Position numbers and translations under genes: made by a program. Below the pieces are notes generated by a model that searched no databases, was not told the DNA's origin, and saw nothing but the letters and a program-made list of their open reading frames with translations. This document shows positions 1 through 12,668 of a DNA stretch of 64,000 nucleotides, piece by piece (position 1 is the stretch's first letter; each line of letters begins with the position of its first letter). This DNA comes from Isoetes taiwanensis (Eukaryota > Streptophyta > Lycopodiopsida > Isoetales > Isoetaceae): NCBI GenBank assembly GCA_021234155.1, contig JAJEKV010000896.1:1-64000 (forward strand), in the 5' to 3' direction.

Positions 1-379
1 GGCCATAGAATGACAAGCGCCCCTCGTCATGGTCTTGACACTAAGCGGAGTTGGGAGATTGGGGCAATACGGCCGTGGCGGCGGCGTGAAAGAAGCCCGC
101 GACTACATTCGGGGGTGAGTGCCATATCTTTGCATAATAGATGTCTGAGCAAGCGGCCGGTATAAGAGTAATTTCCTGATGAAGGCCAAGACCAAGTCCT
201 TCATAGTCTTGATGGGCTTCGAGAGTAGCCATAACACATCCGAAATGGTTCAAATGTTGAAGTTGAAACCATTGAAGTCAAAGCCAAAGGCCCGTCGTCT
301 TAGCAGAGGTGGTGCTGATAGGCCGGTGGCCGAGGCAAAGAAAATTAACCGACATCGACTTGCAGGGATTAATATCGGA

Positions 380-3300
380 TGGGGGCAAGTAATGGGCATT
401 GGCAAGTGCGACTTGATCTTAGGAATGGAGTACCTTGGACCAGCGGGGGGCAAAATTATGTCGGTGTGGAAGCGGGAAGGTGACCTTCCCAACACCCGGC
501 AGCCGAAGATCATTGAGAGTAGCAGTGAAGTTGTTCCCATCATGCGGTGTATGTCTTCTAAGCGGCTGTTCAAGGACCATCAAAAAGAGTGAGCAAAGTG
601 GTACATCTTCCAAGCTTGAGATTGAGCGAATGGGAAGGAAGCAAAAGACAAAAGTGCTCACAAGTTTAAAACAAATAGCTTAAGCTGATCCGCGAGGTTC
701 CATGATCTCTTTCGGATGAGATCAAGCGACTCCCCCATTATAGAAAGTCGAGTCGCGAATAGCTTTTCGAACCGGGGACTAAAGCCAACAACAAGGCTCC
801 ATATAGAATGACGCCGGGGGTTGTCGAGCTAAAAGCGATTTCGAGGGTACTTGACCTAGGTTTCATTAGACCCTGAGTGTTTAGCCATTTTAAGGCCCAT
901 TTCTAGCCGTTAAGAAGGATGGCGGTTTAGGATAATGCATAGACTATAGGCAGATTGAACAAAGCACACCATTAAGAACAAGTATCGCTCCCAAGATGAA
1001 TGACTTGATGGATCAGCGCAGGAGCAAGAATCTTCTCCAAAATCGACTTAAAGGTGAGGTTATCATCAGATCAGGATAAAGGAAGATATCCATAAGACGC
1101 TGCCGAGCGGCGAGGTATGGGCACTATGAGTTCCGCGGTAATGCCTTCGCTTATCGAATGCCCCGCGGCGTTCATGAGGCTCATGAGCGACATCCTTAGA
1201 GTTTTTAGACACCTTTGTGATTGTATTTTTTGATGACATTTTGGTGTATAGCAGGTCCCTTGAAGAGCACGCAACAACAACACTTGAGAAGAGTGCCGAG
1301 AAGTTGAAGAGGCACGGTTATGCGCCAAGTTGTCAGTGCCGCCGCCAAAGAGAGAAGGTGGAGTATCTAGGTCATGTGATCTCGCAGGTGAAGGCATCCC
1401 GACGGATCCCCGCAAAGATTGAAGCCGGCTCATTCCGGTGGGCGGCGCCGAAGAATGTGCACGAAGTCGGAAGTTTTCTGCCTAGCCCGAGGGGTACTCT
1501 GAGGGAAGTTAAGGAAGAACTTTGCCAAGATAGCGCCCCAATTAACGGACTTGACGAGGGCGAGAAAGTAAAAGATTGGGCGGAACATTGGCACAAGAAA
1601 GCCCAAAGCGGGGTTTGAATTGTTGAAGGAAGCTTTAACCACGCTGATCCTTAACCACTTGGGACCGGAGAAAGACAAGTTTGTAGACGGCAGCGGTAAA
1701 GATAGCTACAGGGGCGGTGCTTATGCAAAAGAGCGGCGCGGTAGCGTATGATTCGGGGAAGATGAGCGACGCCCGTAAAACACGCCTACCCCACGATGAT
1801 CGAGGAATTGCGGTTGTCGGGCGTTAAGAATTTGGAGGCACTACTTTTTGAGAAGGAAGTTCGGTTGGATCTAATTCACGAGCCTCCAATATGTATTCAA
1901 CTAACCACACCTCAACCCGAAAGTGAGAAGGTGGATGGAGTTCCTTGAAGAGTATGACTTTTGATATAGTCTACAAGCGGGGAAGCTCAATGTGGTAGCG
2001 GATGCGCTTTCAAGGCATCCACGACAACTAGAGTGCATTGCAACGCAATTTCGACCCTCTCCGGCGACTTTGGTAAGAAGATTGAAGAGTCCTTGCCAAC
2101 GGATGTGGATTTCAAGGAAGTATGGGCAAGCCTCTCTAAGGAGGCTAGAAACAGATAAGGAGAGGGAAGCCTTTAAACATTATAAGAAGGAAGGCAACTT
2201 GTTGTACCATAAGAACAAGTTGTGCGTGCCTCAATCATCGAGGGGTAAGGAAGTTGATCCTCCACGACACGACAACTTACCCAATAGCTGGCCATCGCGA
2301 TTCATGAAAACATATTTTCAAAGCGCAGCAGCTATTATTGGCCAGGAATGAAGAAGCGTAGCTCGCTACATCAAGGAATGCCATTATGTCAGCAGACGAA
2401 GGTGCAGCGAGCGGCAATTCCGGGGAGCTTTAGAACCATTAGCGGTGCCAAAGCGCTAAGTGGGGAGGTAATTAGCATGGATTTTATCAGGACTCCCAAG
2501 GACCGTAAGAGGGAAAGATGCTTTGATGGTAGTAGTCGACAAGTTGTCGAAAATGGCACATTTTGTGCCTTGCAAGACCACGATATCTGACTATGGATAC
2601 GTGAAGCTCTTCACCAAAGAGATCTTCGTGCTTCATGGCATGCCAAGGGAGATTATCTCCGGCGAGGGGATCGAAGTTCATGAGCGCCTTTTGGCAAGAC
2701 CTCTTTGCGACAATCCGGACGAAGCTATCCATGAGCACGACATATCATCATCTCGACGGATGGCCAAACGGAGCGGACCAGCGAGGATTTTTGGAAGACA
2801 TATACGAAACTATGTCCGGAATAAGCAAGGTATGTGGAAAGAATTTATTCACTTGGTGGAGTTTGCCTATAATAGCACCAAGCGGGAATCATCCCAAATG
2901 TCGCAGTTCATGATCAATTACGCTATCGATTTTAACTCGGACACTTGGCACAACCCGTGTCAAAGGTGGAAGTTTGCATGCTGAGATGTTGGCGATATGT
3001 GCAGCGGCTTGTGGAAGAAGTTCGAGGGTATCTCGCTAGCGGCAAGAAGTCGATAAAAGAGCATCGCCGACAAGCATCGAATCGGTAAGAGAGTTCAAAG
3101 TTGGAGATGATGTTTGGCTCAAGATCAAGGTGAAGTGGTGGCTTCGGGATGGGAATTGCAAGAAGCTTGCTCAAAGGTGGGGGTGGACCTTCGGAATAGT
3201 CAAGAGAGTAGGTAATCAATCCTACAAGCTAGACTTGCAAGACACCTAAAGATTCATAAGGTCTTCCACGTGAGTTTGTTGAAGAAGCATACCCAAATCG

Positions 3301-3490
3301 CATTTAAGTCTTTGACACTCAACGATGTTGGAAATGACGGAGGAGCAGGCGGAAATAGTTCCGCACTGATTCTTGATAAAGCCTTCAAGAAAACGAGGAG
3401 ATCGAGAATTCCTCCGTGTTATTTGGTCAAGTGGAAACACTTACCGGTGGAAGACGCGGATGGGTACTTAAGAAAGATTTAGTAAAGCAA
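380..3490 (+). pseudogene. Gypsy pol remnant: protease, RT, RNase H, integrase, chromodomain
   Basis: Motifs appear in order but in shifting frames. The protease end reads DLILGMEYL (about 408-435). The RT thumb/palm region reads DYRQ (about 948) and RYGHYEF (about 1113-1133). The RT catalytic box is FFDDILVYS (about 1225-1251), followed by VEYLGHVIS (about 1360-1386). The integrase core reads VVDKLSKMAHFVP (about 2530-2570), then LHGMPREII (about 2632-2660) and FIHLVEFAYNS (about 2842-2875). The chromodomain reads CYLVKWKHLPVEDADG (about 3417-3464). In living elements these enzymes copy the RNA and insert the cDNA. At least ten frame changes or stops separate the pieces. Gag is not recognisable in the first 400 bases. 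Confidence 0.88.
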
Positions 3491-4419
3491 AGTACCCACA
3501 GTTTATGGAGCAATGGGGCGGCAAGGTCATCTCCGAAGAAATCGGATCAGCATGTCGATTTGTGTAGATTAATTCTATGTATAGTTAAGATTAATCTACG
3601 TGATGCAACCTATGCTAGGTATGGGTCGCGACGCGTGTTCACCGATGATGGGACCACTACGGTGATCTCTAGGTGGTGTAATGTCAATGTAGGCATGACC
3701 GTTTCCGCCTTAGGAAAGTGGAAGGTAGATTAGAAAAGTCTACTGGGTCCCACGAAGTAGGCGACCTCGAAAGAAAGGAGGTCATGAAGGAATGCAGCGA
3801 TAGGAAAACACCTCTAGCCCCATATATGCTTTGATGGGAGGAATCGGGCCTTCACGCCCCATATCATGGAAGGACCTATCCTCCACTGGGCAACTAGGGT
3901 GTAGGCATGGCTGCATATAGGCATATGGCTGTCTCCACGGCCATAATGGAAGATTCACCCTCTTCCCACGGGAGATTAGCCATGCATCCATGTAGATAGG
4001 TGGGGTGGTCACCATATAACCAAAAATTTTATTAATAATTAAATGATACTAGCGTAGTGTCGACCAAGAAGCCAATAGAGCTCCGAGGGAGGGCAAGGAG
4101 GTCGAAGACGAAGACTTGCAACACAAATTTTGTTAGAATGTGTTGCAAGGAATGAAGAGTACCTCGGACGTTAATTTTAATTTTGATAAACTTAATTATC
4201 ATGTTAAGTGAATTATTGAGTAACCCGCTTTTAATGATGTTATGAATTGATAAGTTATTTCATAATATAATGGTGTGATAATGTCCTAAAAATATTACCT
4301 TAAGGTAATCTTAATAAATGTGTAAATACTATAGTAGCTATCGTATGTATGAGGTTGATTGCGGTTAGGATGATCCCAAGGTGGGGAGACCCCGATCTGC
4401 GGGCGGAAAGCATCATTTC
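3490..4419 (+). other. Non-coding tail between chromodomain and LTR
   Basis: About 930 bases carry no credible coding sequence. Parts resemble the corresponding spacer of the antisense element (17009-17780 plus 14304-14435, about 900 bases without its Helitron). That agreement in length supports the assignment to one family. Confidence 0.6.
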
Positions 4420-4432
4420 AAGGTGGGGAGAA
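4419..4432 (+). promoter_or_regulatory. Polypurine tract of the gypsy element
   Basis: The stretch AAGGTGGGGAGAA lies directly before the LTR's TGTGACG. This is the usual form and place of the plus-strand primer in plant gypsy elements. A degenerate equivalent lies just inside the antisense LTR at about 14304-14314. Confidence 0.8.
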
Positions 4433-4586
4433 TGTGACGTTCGAGGGCGATTATCCCCGGTCCATCGGGGATTATCTTGCCTTTACCTGCGCGCATTACA
4501 CGCCACTCCGACCCGGCCAACGCTTAACGCTAGCGTGTAGCCGGTGGGTAGCCCTAGGGGCAACTTGCCGTAATTATGTGCAACTA

Positions 4587-4735
4587 TTAATGTGCACATT
4601 TTCCAATGTACACATTAATGTGGGCACACATTTCCATGTGGACACTTCATGCCAAGTGGGCCACACCCATAGGTGTGCAATTAATGTGCACATTTTCCAA
4701 TGTACACATTAATGTGGCACACATTTCCATGTGGG
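4587..4735 (+). repeat. Two near-identical 54-bp blocks inside the LTR U3
   Basis: Blocks at about 4587-4641 and 4681-4735 share the word series TTAATGTGCACATTTTCC ... ACACATTTCCATGTGG with only small differences. Direct repeats upstream of a TATA box in U3 are a common place for enhancer modules; function here is inferred only. Confidence 0.8.
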
Positions 4736-4834
4736 CACATTTGGCCACCTAGCCCTTAAAGGCAAGTGGGCCCATTTCCAATTATCCCACATGCCCAAAG
4801 GGGATAATTGAAAACCCTAGCCAACCCCATTGTC

Positions 4835-4840
4835 TATATA
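4835..4840 (+). promoter_or_regulatory. Probable LTR TATA box
   Basis: TATATA occurs in the context GTCTATATAGGG about 400 bases into the LTR, a plausible U3 promoter position. There is no direct evidence of activity. Confidence 0.5.
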
Positions 4841-6094
4841 GGGTAGGAAACCCTAACTTGCCCAATTTCGATTTTAGGGCTTTAGAACTCTGTTTTGGGC
4901 CTCACAACTAAAACCGCATCCCTACGCACGGGAGAATTGCATCCTTAGTTTCTCTTGATTCGAAGCCGCCAGGATGGTCGAAGCTCAGTCGGGAGGAGCC
5001 CCTCAAGGATCAGGTATTTAGCCAATTAGATAGTCTAAACCCTATTTTACCATCGAATCAAAGAGGTTTAGCCTCTTAGATTGCCCATAGCAGCTCTCTA
5101 GATCTCTAGATAGTAGATCCTAACTAAAGAACCTAACTCTATGTTGTAGATTAGATCTAGTTCTTTAGTTCTTTGTGAAGTATATATGGATGATGTATCT
5201 CTATGAACTCTTTGTATTGGGAAGGGGTAGAGACCTAAAGCTCTCTCAGTTGATGCTCCTAGAGTAGCCTCTAGCAGCACCTTTGTAGATTAGGCTGTGC
5301 ACAAGAGCCACAGGGATGTGGGTGAAGGGGCCGACATGGCTAAGAAGGAGGTTCGTGTCTCGACTCTTGAACGCATCCCTCGGTGTGTAAAGCCTACCGG
5401 GGATCATTGTGACTAGGTCCAATGGCTTGTCACTGCGTATGCCGGGCAAGGCATGGGCTCGACACCCGTGAAGTGGTGTTCACTTTCCAGTGGGTTGGAC
5501 GACGGGCAAAGTGGCCCTCTAGTCACCCAGTCGACAGATGTAGATCTCCTCGGAGGAGTGATCCCTACCTACCCCATCGAACCGGGAAGATGAGCCCGGG
5601 AATAGCCCTTTTGGCTATGCATCCGGGCGGCTGATCGAGTCCCGACACTTTTCACCCCACTGCAAAGTGTGCACGGGGGGGGCGGATGGAGTGGACAACC
5701 CTATGCCATGTTCATATGCCGCCCAAATCCATTGCCATGAAATTTTGTATGCAATGAACTTGAGAGAAGCCGTCGACCATCCCTTTGAGTCCGAGCCTTG
5801 GGTAGGATTCCCTATGTGATGTCTTGATCTTTGTCGATGCGGATATGTGGATGACCATCCTTCGTGATGGTCATATGATGTTGGTGTATGTGCTACTGAC
5901 ATGTATGTTTACGCTTCCGCAGCTAGGTAGGCCCTGAGGGAGACGGGGTACAATGACCCCTTCACTCTTCCCACTGGCACCCGTCACGGTTGCAGTGTCA
6001 TGTGAAGGGCCCTGTATTAGCATGGAGCTGGTATGGGGGATGAACTCCTGTTTGTATACGGTGAGTGCACCGTATATGAGTAGGGGACGTCACA

Positions 6095-7455
6095 CCTGAC
6101 ATATTAACATGGAAGTGTTGCAAATAATCAATATACATAGAATGATCGCAAACCATGTATTTTAATCACCTTCAAAATAGAAATATACAAAGGCTCACCT
6201 GCAAAGGCTACCGACTCTGCCACATTTCTAGTGGACTAATTGCCTCCTACCAGATAAACTTGAGCTAACATGGATAATTATTTGATAATCAAATAAACAA
6301 AGTTTGATCTACTACATTATTTGGCATGACCAAAGGTTGGAAATTTAGCATAGAAATACTATATCTTCATGTAGATCTCCCTCTTACATTGGATTTAAAG
6401 ATGATGGAGTTTGTCGAGGATAATTTTCAGTGGATGAAATAGCTGAACAACCTCTTACCTAAAATGGGAACATATGGTTTTTTCTGTAAATGTATTTGCA
6501 GCATGGAACATTAAATGAATCTGTCTGGAGCTAGGGTTTACACATCCTTCAAATCATCCCGATCGCTACGATACAAACTACTCCACTATAGATTTAGTAA
6601 TCTCAATACAAATGAAATACAGAGTACTTAAAAATTAAATAAGGTGGTTCAGTGGCATCAAAAGCTTCTGCAATATTAGAAGGCTAACATAACTACCATG
6701 GTAAACCGTCGTAAAGAAAACCAGCCATGAGATTTCACCAAGCTTTCAAAGTTAATTGAGGAGATCCCCAATGCAGCAGGCTAAAGCACGCACTTGTGCA
6801 CTTAAAGAATTTATGAACAGATTTTAAAGAATTTATGAAAGAATTTAAAGAATTTATGTAGTAAACTGAATGTTTACTACACAAATCTCTTTTCCGAGCA
6901 TAGAAGGAAAGGCATCCTGACATTTTTCACTCTAGATGCATTGCACTATGCAACAAAAGATTATCTGACATATCATATGAGCCCACCTTATACTTATTCT
7001 ATATCTAGCTAGCATTTTTATGAAGCTTAGAGTGATTGGTGAATCGCAAAAAGGAGCAGTTTGTCATGGCAGTCTCAAGGACTAAACACCCATGCCTATC
7101 TTGAACCTTATTATTGGTAGCAAGAAATGCATCTATTTCCTGACATTTCAAAGCTCACACGCAAACTACTACATAGTGCGCCTCACTGGCAGAACAGAAT
7201 TTAGCATATAAAATGGAGAGGATGCTCCTGATAAAAAGCGCTTTAGAAAACAATATTCTACTTTCCCTTAGCCTCAAAGTGAGAAGAGCTACCTAACAAA
7301 TTTGTTAAATATATGAGAAGGATGGTGTAAATTAATGTGCTTGACAGAAATAAACATGTTTGAATAAGCGCCAGGCTAAGAAAGGAGATGATAATTCTAT
7401 TTGAAGATAAAAATTCCTTCAAAGAGCCCTTAACCTAAACATTCAATGCCCAGTT
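6095..7455. other. No recognisable gene
   Basis: AT-rich sequence with stops in all frames. No conserved domain, terminal repeat or long ORF was recognised. Confidence 0.5.
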
Positions 7456-8121
7456 CCAGTCATGACATGAGAGAAGAAAGAAAACCATACCATATACATT
7501 TCTTTGTAGCTGAGAGAACACTCTAGATGAACAACTTTGTGAACGCCCAAGCATTGCTCCATATCAACTATGATCTTCTGAAATGAACAGTTGTCAAACA
7601 ATAATGAACGGGTCAAACAATAATGGATGGGTGAGTCGTCAATCTGATAAACGACAAACGCATTATGCCATTTCAAAATTGCAAGAAAGACGAAAAATAT
7701 ATGAGCAATTTCAGAAAATCGTGAAAATGCAAAGGTAGATTTCGAGATGCTACAAAAGATAAGGGCAAACTAACAAACCTATTGCAACTCAAATGAACCC
7801 AGTCATGACATGAGAGAAGAAAGAAAACCATACCACATACATTTCTTTGTAGCTGAGAGAACACTCTAGATGAACAACTTTGTGAACGCCCAAGCATTGC
7901 TCCATATCAACTATGATCTTCTGAAATGAACAGTTGTCAAACAATAATGAACGAGTCAAACAATAATGGATGGGTGAGTCGTCAATCTGATAAACGACAA
8001 ACGCATTATGCCATTTCAAAATTGCAAGAAAGACAAAAAATATATGAGCAATTTCCGAAAATCGTGAAAATGCAAAGGTAGATTTCGAGATGCTACAAAA
8101 GATAAGGGCAAACTAACAAAC
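7456..8121. repeat. 323-bp direct duplication (7456-7778 and 7799-8121)
   Basis: The two copies lie 343 bases apart, separated by 20 bases, and differ at four positions by hand count (about 98.8% identity). Read on the minus strand, each copy has the same open stretch including QIDDSPIHYCLTRSLLFD and MEQCLGVHKVVHLECSLSYK, preceded by an acceptor-like TTTATCAG and followed by a donor-like GTATAT. It could therefore be a duplicated exon of an unknown gene. The protein was not recognised. Confidence 0.85.
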
Positions 8122-10200
8122 AACCCACTTCTGGATCTTGATATATTCGGAACGCCTCAGCCCCAATACCATTCGAGAAAGATGCCTTTGCTGCATAACA
8201 AATGACAAAAGAAGCATCAGATTTATTTGCATAGATCGTTCTTACAAACAGGCATGCCATCAAACTTCAAAGCTCTACGGTAGATATAACTGTATATGAT
8301 GTAAAGGAAAACTGCAGTGATTATGCACTCCGGTTTGCATTCATCTCTAGCAAGTTCTAAACATGAGGGAAGAATACAATTGGTTTAAGACCAAGAAGGC
8401 AAAAACGAAATTACCAAAGACAAAAGAATTACCTGAGAGGTAGCTCTGTAAGCTAGGCAGTGGGCCGAAAATGTGCTAGAGATCTACACATTTCAGAAAT
8501 ATCCGTTGCCTTTCTCTTCTAAATCCCTTCTGGCTCATCATCATCATAATATTGATGCCTGCGAAGATAACTAAGCCGGAGTTAAAAGGACTGGAATTGC
8601 CATTTGCGTGCATGTTTCCTCCTCGCCATATGCAATCGGATAGGAGCCTTTGGACTGCAATCGTGGCATATGCATGCCAAAAACCGAAAGGGGGCAAGTG
8701 CAAAAATTCACACTCAATTTTTTTTTTCCAATTTTTGGAAAGTCGGATGTTTTTTCCAGCGACCAAAAGCCCAAAAACCTTAGGGAAATCATCTAAGAAA
8801 AATTCCAAAAAAGTTTTTCTCCAAACCGGATAATCCCAAATTAACAAAGTAGATTCTTGAAATTGTGTGCTCAGATAAATGGGTTAACTTTGCATGATCT
8901 TCCCCAAGTTTCTGAACATAATTATACCTGTATACCTCATGCAATTTAATGAATATGCTTTATATAAGTATTTTCCTGCTACAACCTCTTGTGTAATCGA
9001 TCTTTGTTTATTGAAGGACAGGCTTCCAGAATATAGAAAAGATACAAATTCATTTCTGGAAAAATAATTTCAAGTGGCAGTCTTCATATAAGAAGGAGGA
9101 GCTTTCTCCAAACTGTTCCAATGAACTTTTGTTTCGCTCCATCTGATATGTGGCAGTTATAAAATGGAGCCATAGTGCCATTATTGTGATTAGGGCATTT
9201 CCTGTTTCCCTTGATCAAATCCCTCCTCATGCAGAACATGGATTTTACATAGATAACGTGGAATGAGTAGATGTTGGACTAAGGGGTTCCTTTGATGATA
9301 TTGATAACGTTCTCAATGCATCCTTAGCTCTTGTGATAAACCAATCCTCGGCAATATCTTTTGTACAAAGGGAGAACTTTGCATCGGCATGATCATATCA
9401 TTTAAAAAAGATGCAACTCAAAGTTACCTGTTAAAGGTCAATATCCGATGCTTCAAAAGCCAATAGCTCGTGAGATCTTTGTCAAATATTACTGTCTTTG
9501 CATGCATCTCGAGCGTGTAGTGACCTTGCAGCCATTTGGTTTCTGGCGCATTGCATATCTAACATAAGTCTGCGAAAGAAATGCGGTTCAAGCTTAACTA
9601 ATAGCCGGTGAATATAAGAAAACATAAAAATATCATACTAGCGCAAGCCCTTAGGACCTAAAAGGTGTTGAATTTGCGAGGGGCGGGAACAAGGAAAAAA
9701 CAAATGCACTTTCTTTTTTTTCTTGTTAAACTGTATTTCTTTTCTTGTTGGGTCTTAATTTTCTACATGCTATGGTCATCTCTCTAGGCGACTTGTTGGG
9801 CAATCTTTGGATCATATCTTTAAGCGAGGGGCAAATCCGGTATAATAGCTCTTATGCACCAAAAGAATCTCTAGTCAAATGTCACAAAATCCTTAGATGT
9901 ATTGCAAGCTAATTAGTATCTAATAGTAAAATTTTGTTTTGATCTATTATGCAAATTTATTAAGTCCATGTTGCGTCTTTTGCATATATTGTTACTCTAT
10001 GGTTTTAGGAAAAGAATTGAAAAAATAAAACACTTGCTCTTCTTGTGTACAATTACTTGTATTTGCTTGTGAATGCTTATGCAAATTTAATCTTAATGAT
10101 GTCTAATATAGTATATACGGCATGTAGGTAGTTGTATGTCATGGGGCAGTCCCAAGCGATGCAATTCAGATTTGAGCAACGAGGTTTGACCTTTAAGGAG
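8122..10200. other. No recognisable gene
   Basis: AT-rich spacer. The ORFs at about 8476-8847 on both strands are low in complexity (poly-K/poly-F) and are not supported as genes. Confidence 0.45.
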
Positions 10201-10207
10201 TTATATA

Positions 10208-10665
10208 AATGAGGAGGAAAGGAATGTTGATGACAATGATATATCGCGAAGGATGTGGGGGTCCAAAAGGTAAATGGTAAGTCTTGTTACAGGTTCAGGT
10301 TATTAAAAGAAAACAAGAAGGAAGAGTTCCTATCGCTATATAGAAAAATACATGACAGAAAGAAGGTTTTAGGAGGGCAGGTGCCTCAAGCATTGGCAGT
10401 AGCATTTCTCTTACATTGCAATGGCCGCGAAATAAACTGGATGAGCTTCTACAATCATGCAAAGTCAGCTACAAAGAGTAGAGCACATTCAAACAATGAT
10501 TATGAGGATGGGCTGGAAAACGGTACAACAAATGTTGTTCCTCAAGTGGCATTGTCTCCAATTGCGCCAATGCTTGTTGATAAGCCTTCTTCACAGATGT
10601 TTATTAGCTCTAACGTGACATGCAAGACCAAGACGAATGATGCCAATTATGCAAAAAAGATACCA
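10208..10665 (+). CDS. Unidentified exon-like open reading frame
   Basis: An open stretch of about 137 codons runs from about 10254 to a good donor site at 10666 (CCAG|GTACTATT). Recognisable pieces include KSCYRFRLLKENKKEEF, RKVLGG-like RKIHDRKKVLGGQVPQALA and NGREINWMSFYNHA. The composition is protein-like: basic and amphipathic first, then Ser/Thr-rich. A further open stretch upstream in another frame (NEEERNVDDNDISRRMW, about 10208-10255) could be its earlier part after a one-base indel in a G5 run. No domain was recognised and no matching downstream exon was found. It may be a captured or broken gene fragment. Confidence 0.35.
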
Positions 10666-12093
10666 GGTACTATTTGATTCTTGTTTTTTTTTTAGATCAT
10701 GTCTTAACCATGAGGTCATAGCAGCCTCTTATTTTCAATTGCTATGTGTATATTTTGCTATATAAATTAAATTTTTTTTTTATAGCTGTATAGAGTTGAA
10801 GTTGCTATTATATTCATAGTTAGAAGCATATTGTTGTAAGGTATAATTGCGTCTTAAGCCAAAGTTGAAGCTCATAGGTAGAAGCATGTCGATTTGTGAG
10901 TTGCGACTACAAGCTTAGTCATATGTTCTAGTTGATATTTACAACCTTTTTATCATTCGATCCACCGATTGCAAAGTGCGGTGAAAGCTTATAGTTGCTT
11001 GTTGCGGATCCACTATGCCTTACAGTTATAGTCGATCTCTCAACCATAGTGCCTCAGCCTTAGTAGTTGCGGTTTTGATCCGCGATCATAGTGAGAGAGC
11101 ATATCTTGTAGTCTCAACCATAGTGTGCACGGCCTTAGTAGTTCGGTTTAGGTCATAGTCATAGTGAGAGAGTGTATGTTGTAGTTCGACTTGCAAAGCT
11201 TGTGTCCTATAGGTCAAGTTCGACTTGCGGCTTGTGTTATAGTTGCTAGGGAATTAGGGCCAGCTCGTATGGTTAAAAAGTTTGCGGTGTTTTAGGAAAT
11301 CAGTTTGAATTGGACAACGTGTGATATCGCGAGAACTATCGACCCGGCATGAAAATCTTTGATTTATTCCACGCCTCGACGGAGCGAGAAAAGTTGTTCC
11401 TTAGTCTCGGTCTACTAAAGCGATGAGGCGGTCATGCCATGCCATGGATTAATATAATCCCGGTAATTATCCACCACAAAGGTTAATCCGGGCACAAAGG
11501 CGCATTATGGGGAGATAATCTGCGCCATGCAAATGCATGGCTATTTTTTGGTGCCATCATTGGTGTGGCTGCCACGAAGGCCGTGATTCTTCCATGGGAA
11601 GAATTTGAAGGAAATTCAAACTCTTACGGAGAATCATATCTACTCTTTACGTATAGGTTTGCTCATGAACCATGTGTTCTTTGGCGGAGGTGAGTCGATG
11701 CCATGTATCTTTTCAAAGGAAAAAGGTTGTAGATTGGATGGAGTCTACGCTCCACGAGATCCAACCCTTTGTGCCGACTTTGATGTGTTTGATGCATGGC
11801 TCGATGATCCCGCGACCATCCGGCAAATGCATTACTGTAGAATTGGGTGCATGTAGGCTGGCTGCGACATTCTTCCTCGTGCCATGCGGCCCCAAATCTC
11901 CAGCTTCAAATCTGATACTCCCACATAATTCAGCTTGTTCATGCATACCATCAACACCTGAACGATTATCATTAAGCCCAACAATGATGTTGTAGATCCA
12001 ACCGTCTTGCCTTTGCATGATGGAGCATCATTTTGTATGAACTTTATCAATTGATGATCTAATGTAAAATTTTAATTATCTCGTTGTGTTTCA
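10666..12093. other. No assigned gene; weak ORFs only
   Basis: ORFs of 70-107 codons overlap on both strands at 11605-12050. None shows a domain or splice signals that would favour one strand. The stretch just before 12094 is intron-like, T-rich and ending in an acceptor. Confidence 0.4.
11035..11187. repeat. Two imperfect tandem units of about 80 bp
   Basis: The units share TCTCAACCATAGTG, GCCTTAGTAGTT and ATAGTGAGAGAG in the same order. The surrounding 10.8-11.3 kb is rich in related words (TATAGTT, TTGCGG), suggesting a decayed tandem repeat. Confidence 0.65.
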
Positions 12094-12668
12094 GAAATGT
12101 CTAGGATATTGGAGGAATGGATTTCTATTGCAGAACATGATGTCAACAAACTGACTATCGAACTGCACCTTAGTGATGATAAGTGCAGAGTCATGAAAGA
12201 AAATATTAAAGGTCTAGAATCTAGGCAGATTCGTGTGGCCAATGAAATTAAAAAGTACCAAGATTTAATAACAAAGCTCTCAAGTGCCAGCCAAGGTGGG
12301 CGTTGAGGCAGTAATTGACCTACAAAAAAGGGAGCTTGAAGAGTTGGGACTGGATTTGAAGCAAGCTCTCGATGCCTTATTAACTGCAGAGATTTCTAGA
12401 GACATCGAGTTGGAGCAGCTAAACAAATTGAGGCCCTGCCTTATGCGGCTTTTGGCATCTCGATCTAGCAGGTGCCACCCTTTTGAGTTTGATCCTTGTT
12501 TGCCTACCCAAACACCGATCGTTGTCGATAGAACGAAGGAAGATTCGAGCATTAGTTTGAATGAAGCATGCACATTTTGTTACAGATCACTGACATTGGA
12601 TGAGATGCTCTTGCCAATCATTATTGTCGAGTGCAGGCATGCATATCATGTGGCATGTTGTGTAGCAT
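12094..12668 (+). pseudogene. Coiled-coil RING-H2 protein fragment, cut by an LTR element
   Basis: A strong acceptor (TTGTGTTTCAG) opens an exon whose first part is a charged coiled coil (about 12097-12290, e.g. EHDVNKLTIELHLSDDKC). A frame change near 12285 leads into a second coiled coil (KRELEELGLDLKQALDALL). The end is a zinc-binding half-domain: CTFC, then about 19 residues, then CRHAYHVAC. That is C-x2-C ... C-x-H-x2-H-x2-C, the first six ligands of a RING-H2 finger, typical of E3 ubiquitin ligases. The last C-x2-C pair is absent because the antisense gypsy LTR begins at 12669. The gene's remaining part was not found beyond the insertion. Confidence 0.65.

Larger units (their letters stand above)
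1..6094 (+). mobile_element. Decayed Ty3/gypsy chromovirus, 3' part with 3' LTR
   Basis: This is an LTR retrotransposon truncated by the left edge of the window. Protease, reverse transcriptase, RNase H, integrase and chromodomain remnants follow each other in the usual Ty3/gypsy order, then a purine-rich tract and an LTR with matching inverted ends. Every domain has stops and frameshifts, so the copy is dead. The 5' LTR and primer binding site must lie outside the window. A second copy of the same family lies antisense from 12669. The terminal chromodomain places it among chromoviruses, which in plants favour heterochromatin; that targeting is family knowledge and was not seen here. Confidence 0.9.
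4433..6094 (+). repeat. 3' LTR of the gypsy element, 1,662 bp
   Basis: The LTR begins TGTGACGT and ends ACGTCACA, an exact 8-base inverted terminal repeat that contains the canonical TG...CA ends. It directly follows the polypurine tract. Its reverse complement matches the LTR at 12669-14303 in several blocks: the end segment with ATACGG motifs, the GTTGACCACTCCATC-like block and the CGCTTCCGC block. The two LTRs differ at many sites, so both insertions are old. No target duplication can be checked because the left end is outside the window. Confidence 0.88.

Noticed and set aside
8476-8847. 123-codon ORF on minus and 93-codon ORF on plus
   Set aside because: Low-complexity, overlapping on opposite strands, no domain and no splice context.
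11605-12050. Overlapping ORFs on both strands
   Set aside because: Neither strand shows a known motif, and the ORFs shadow each other.
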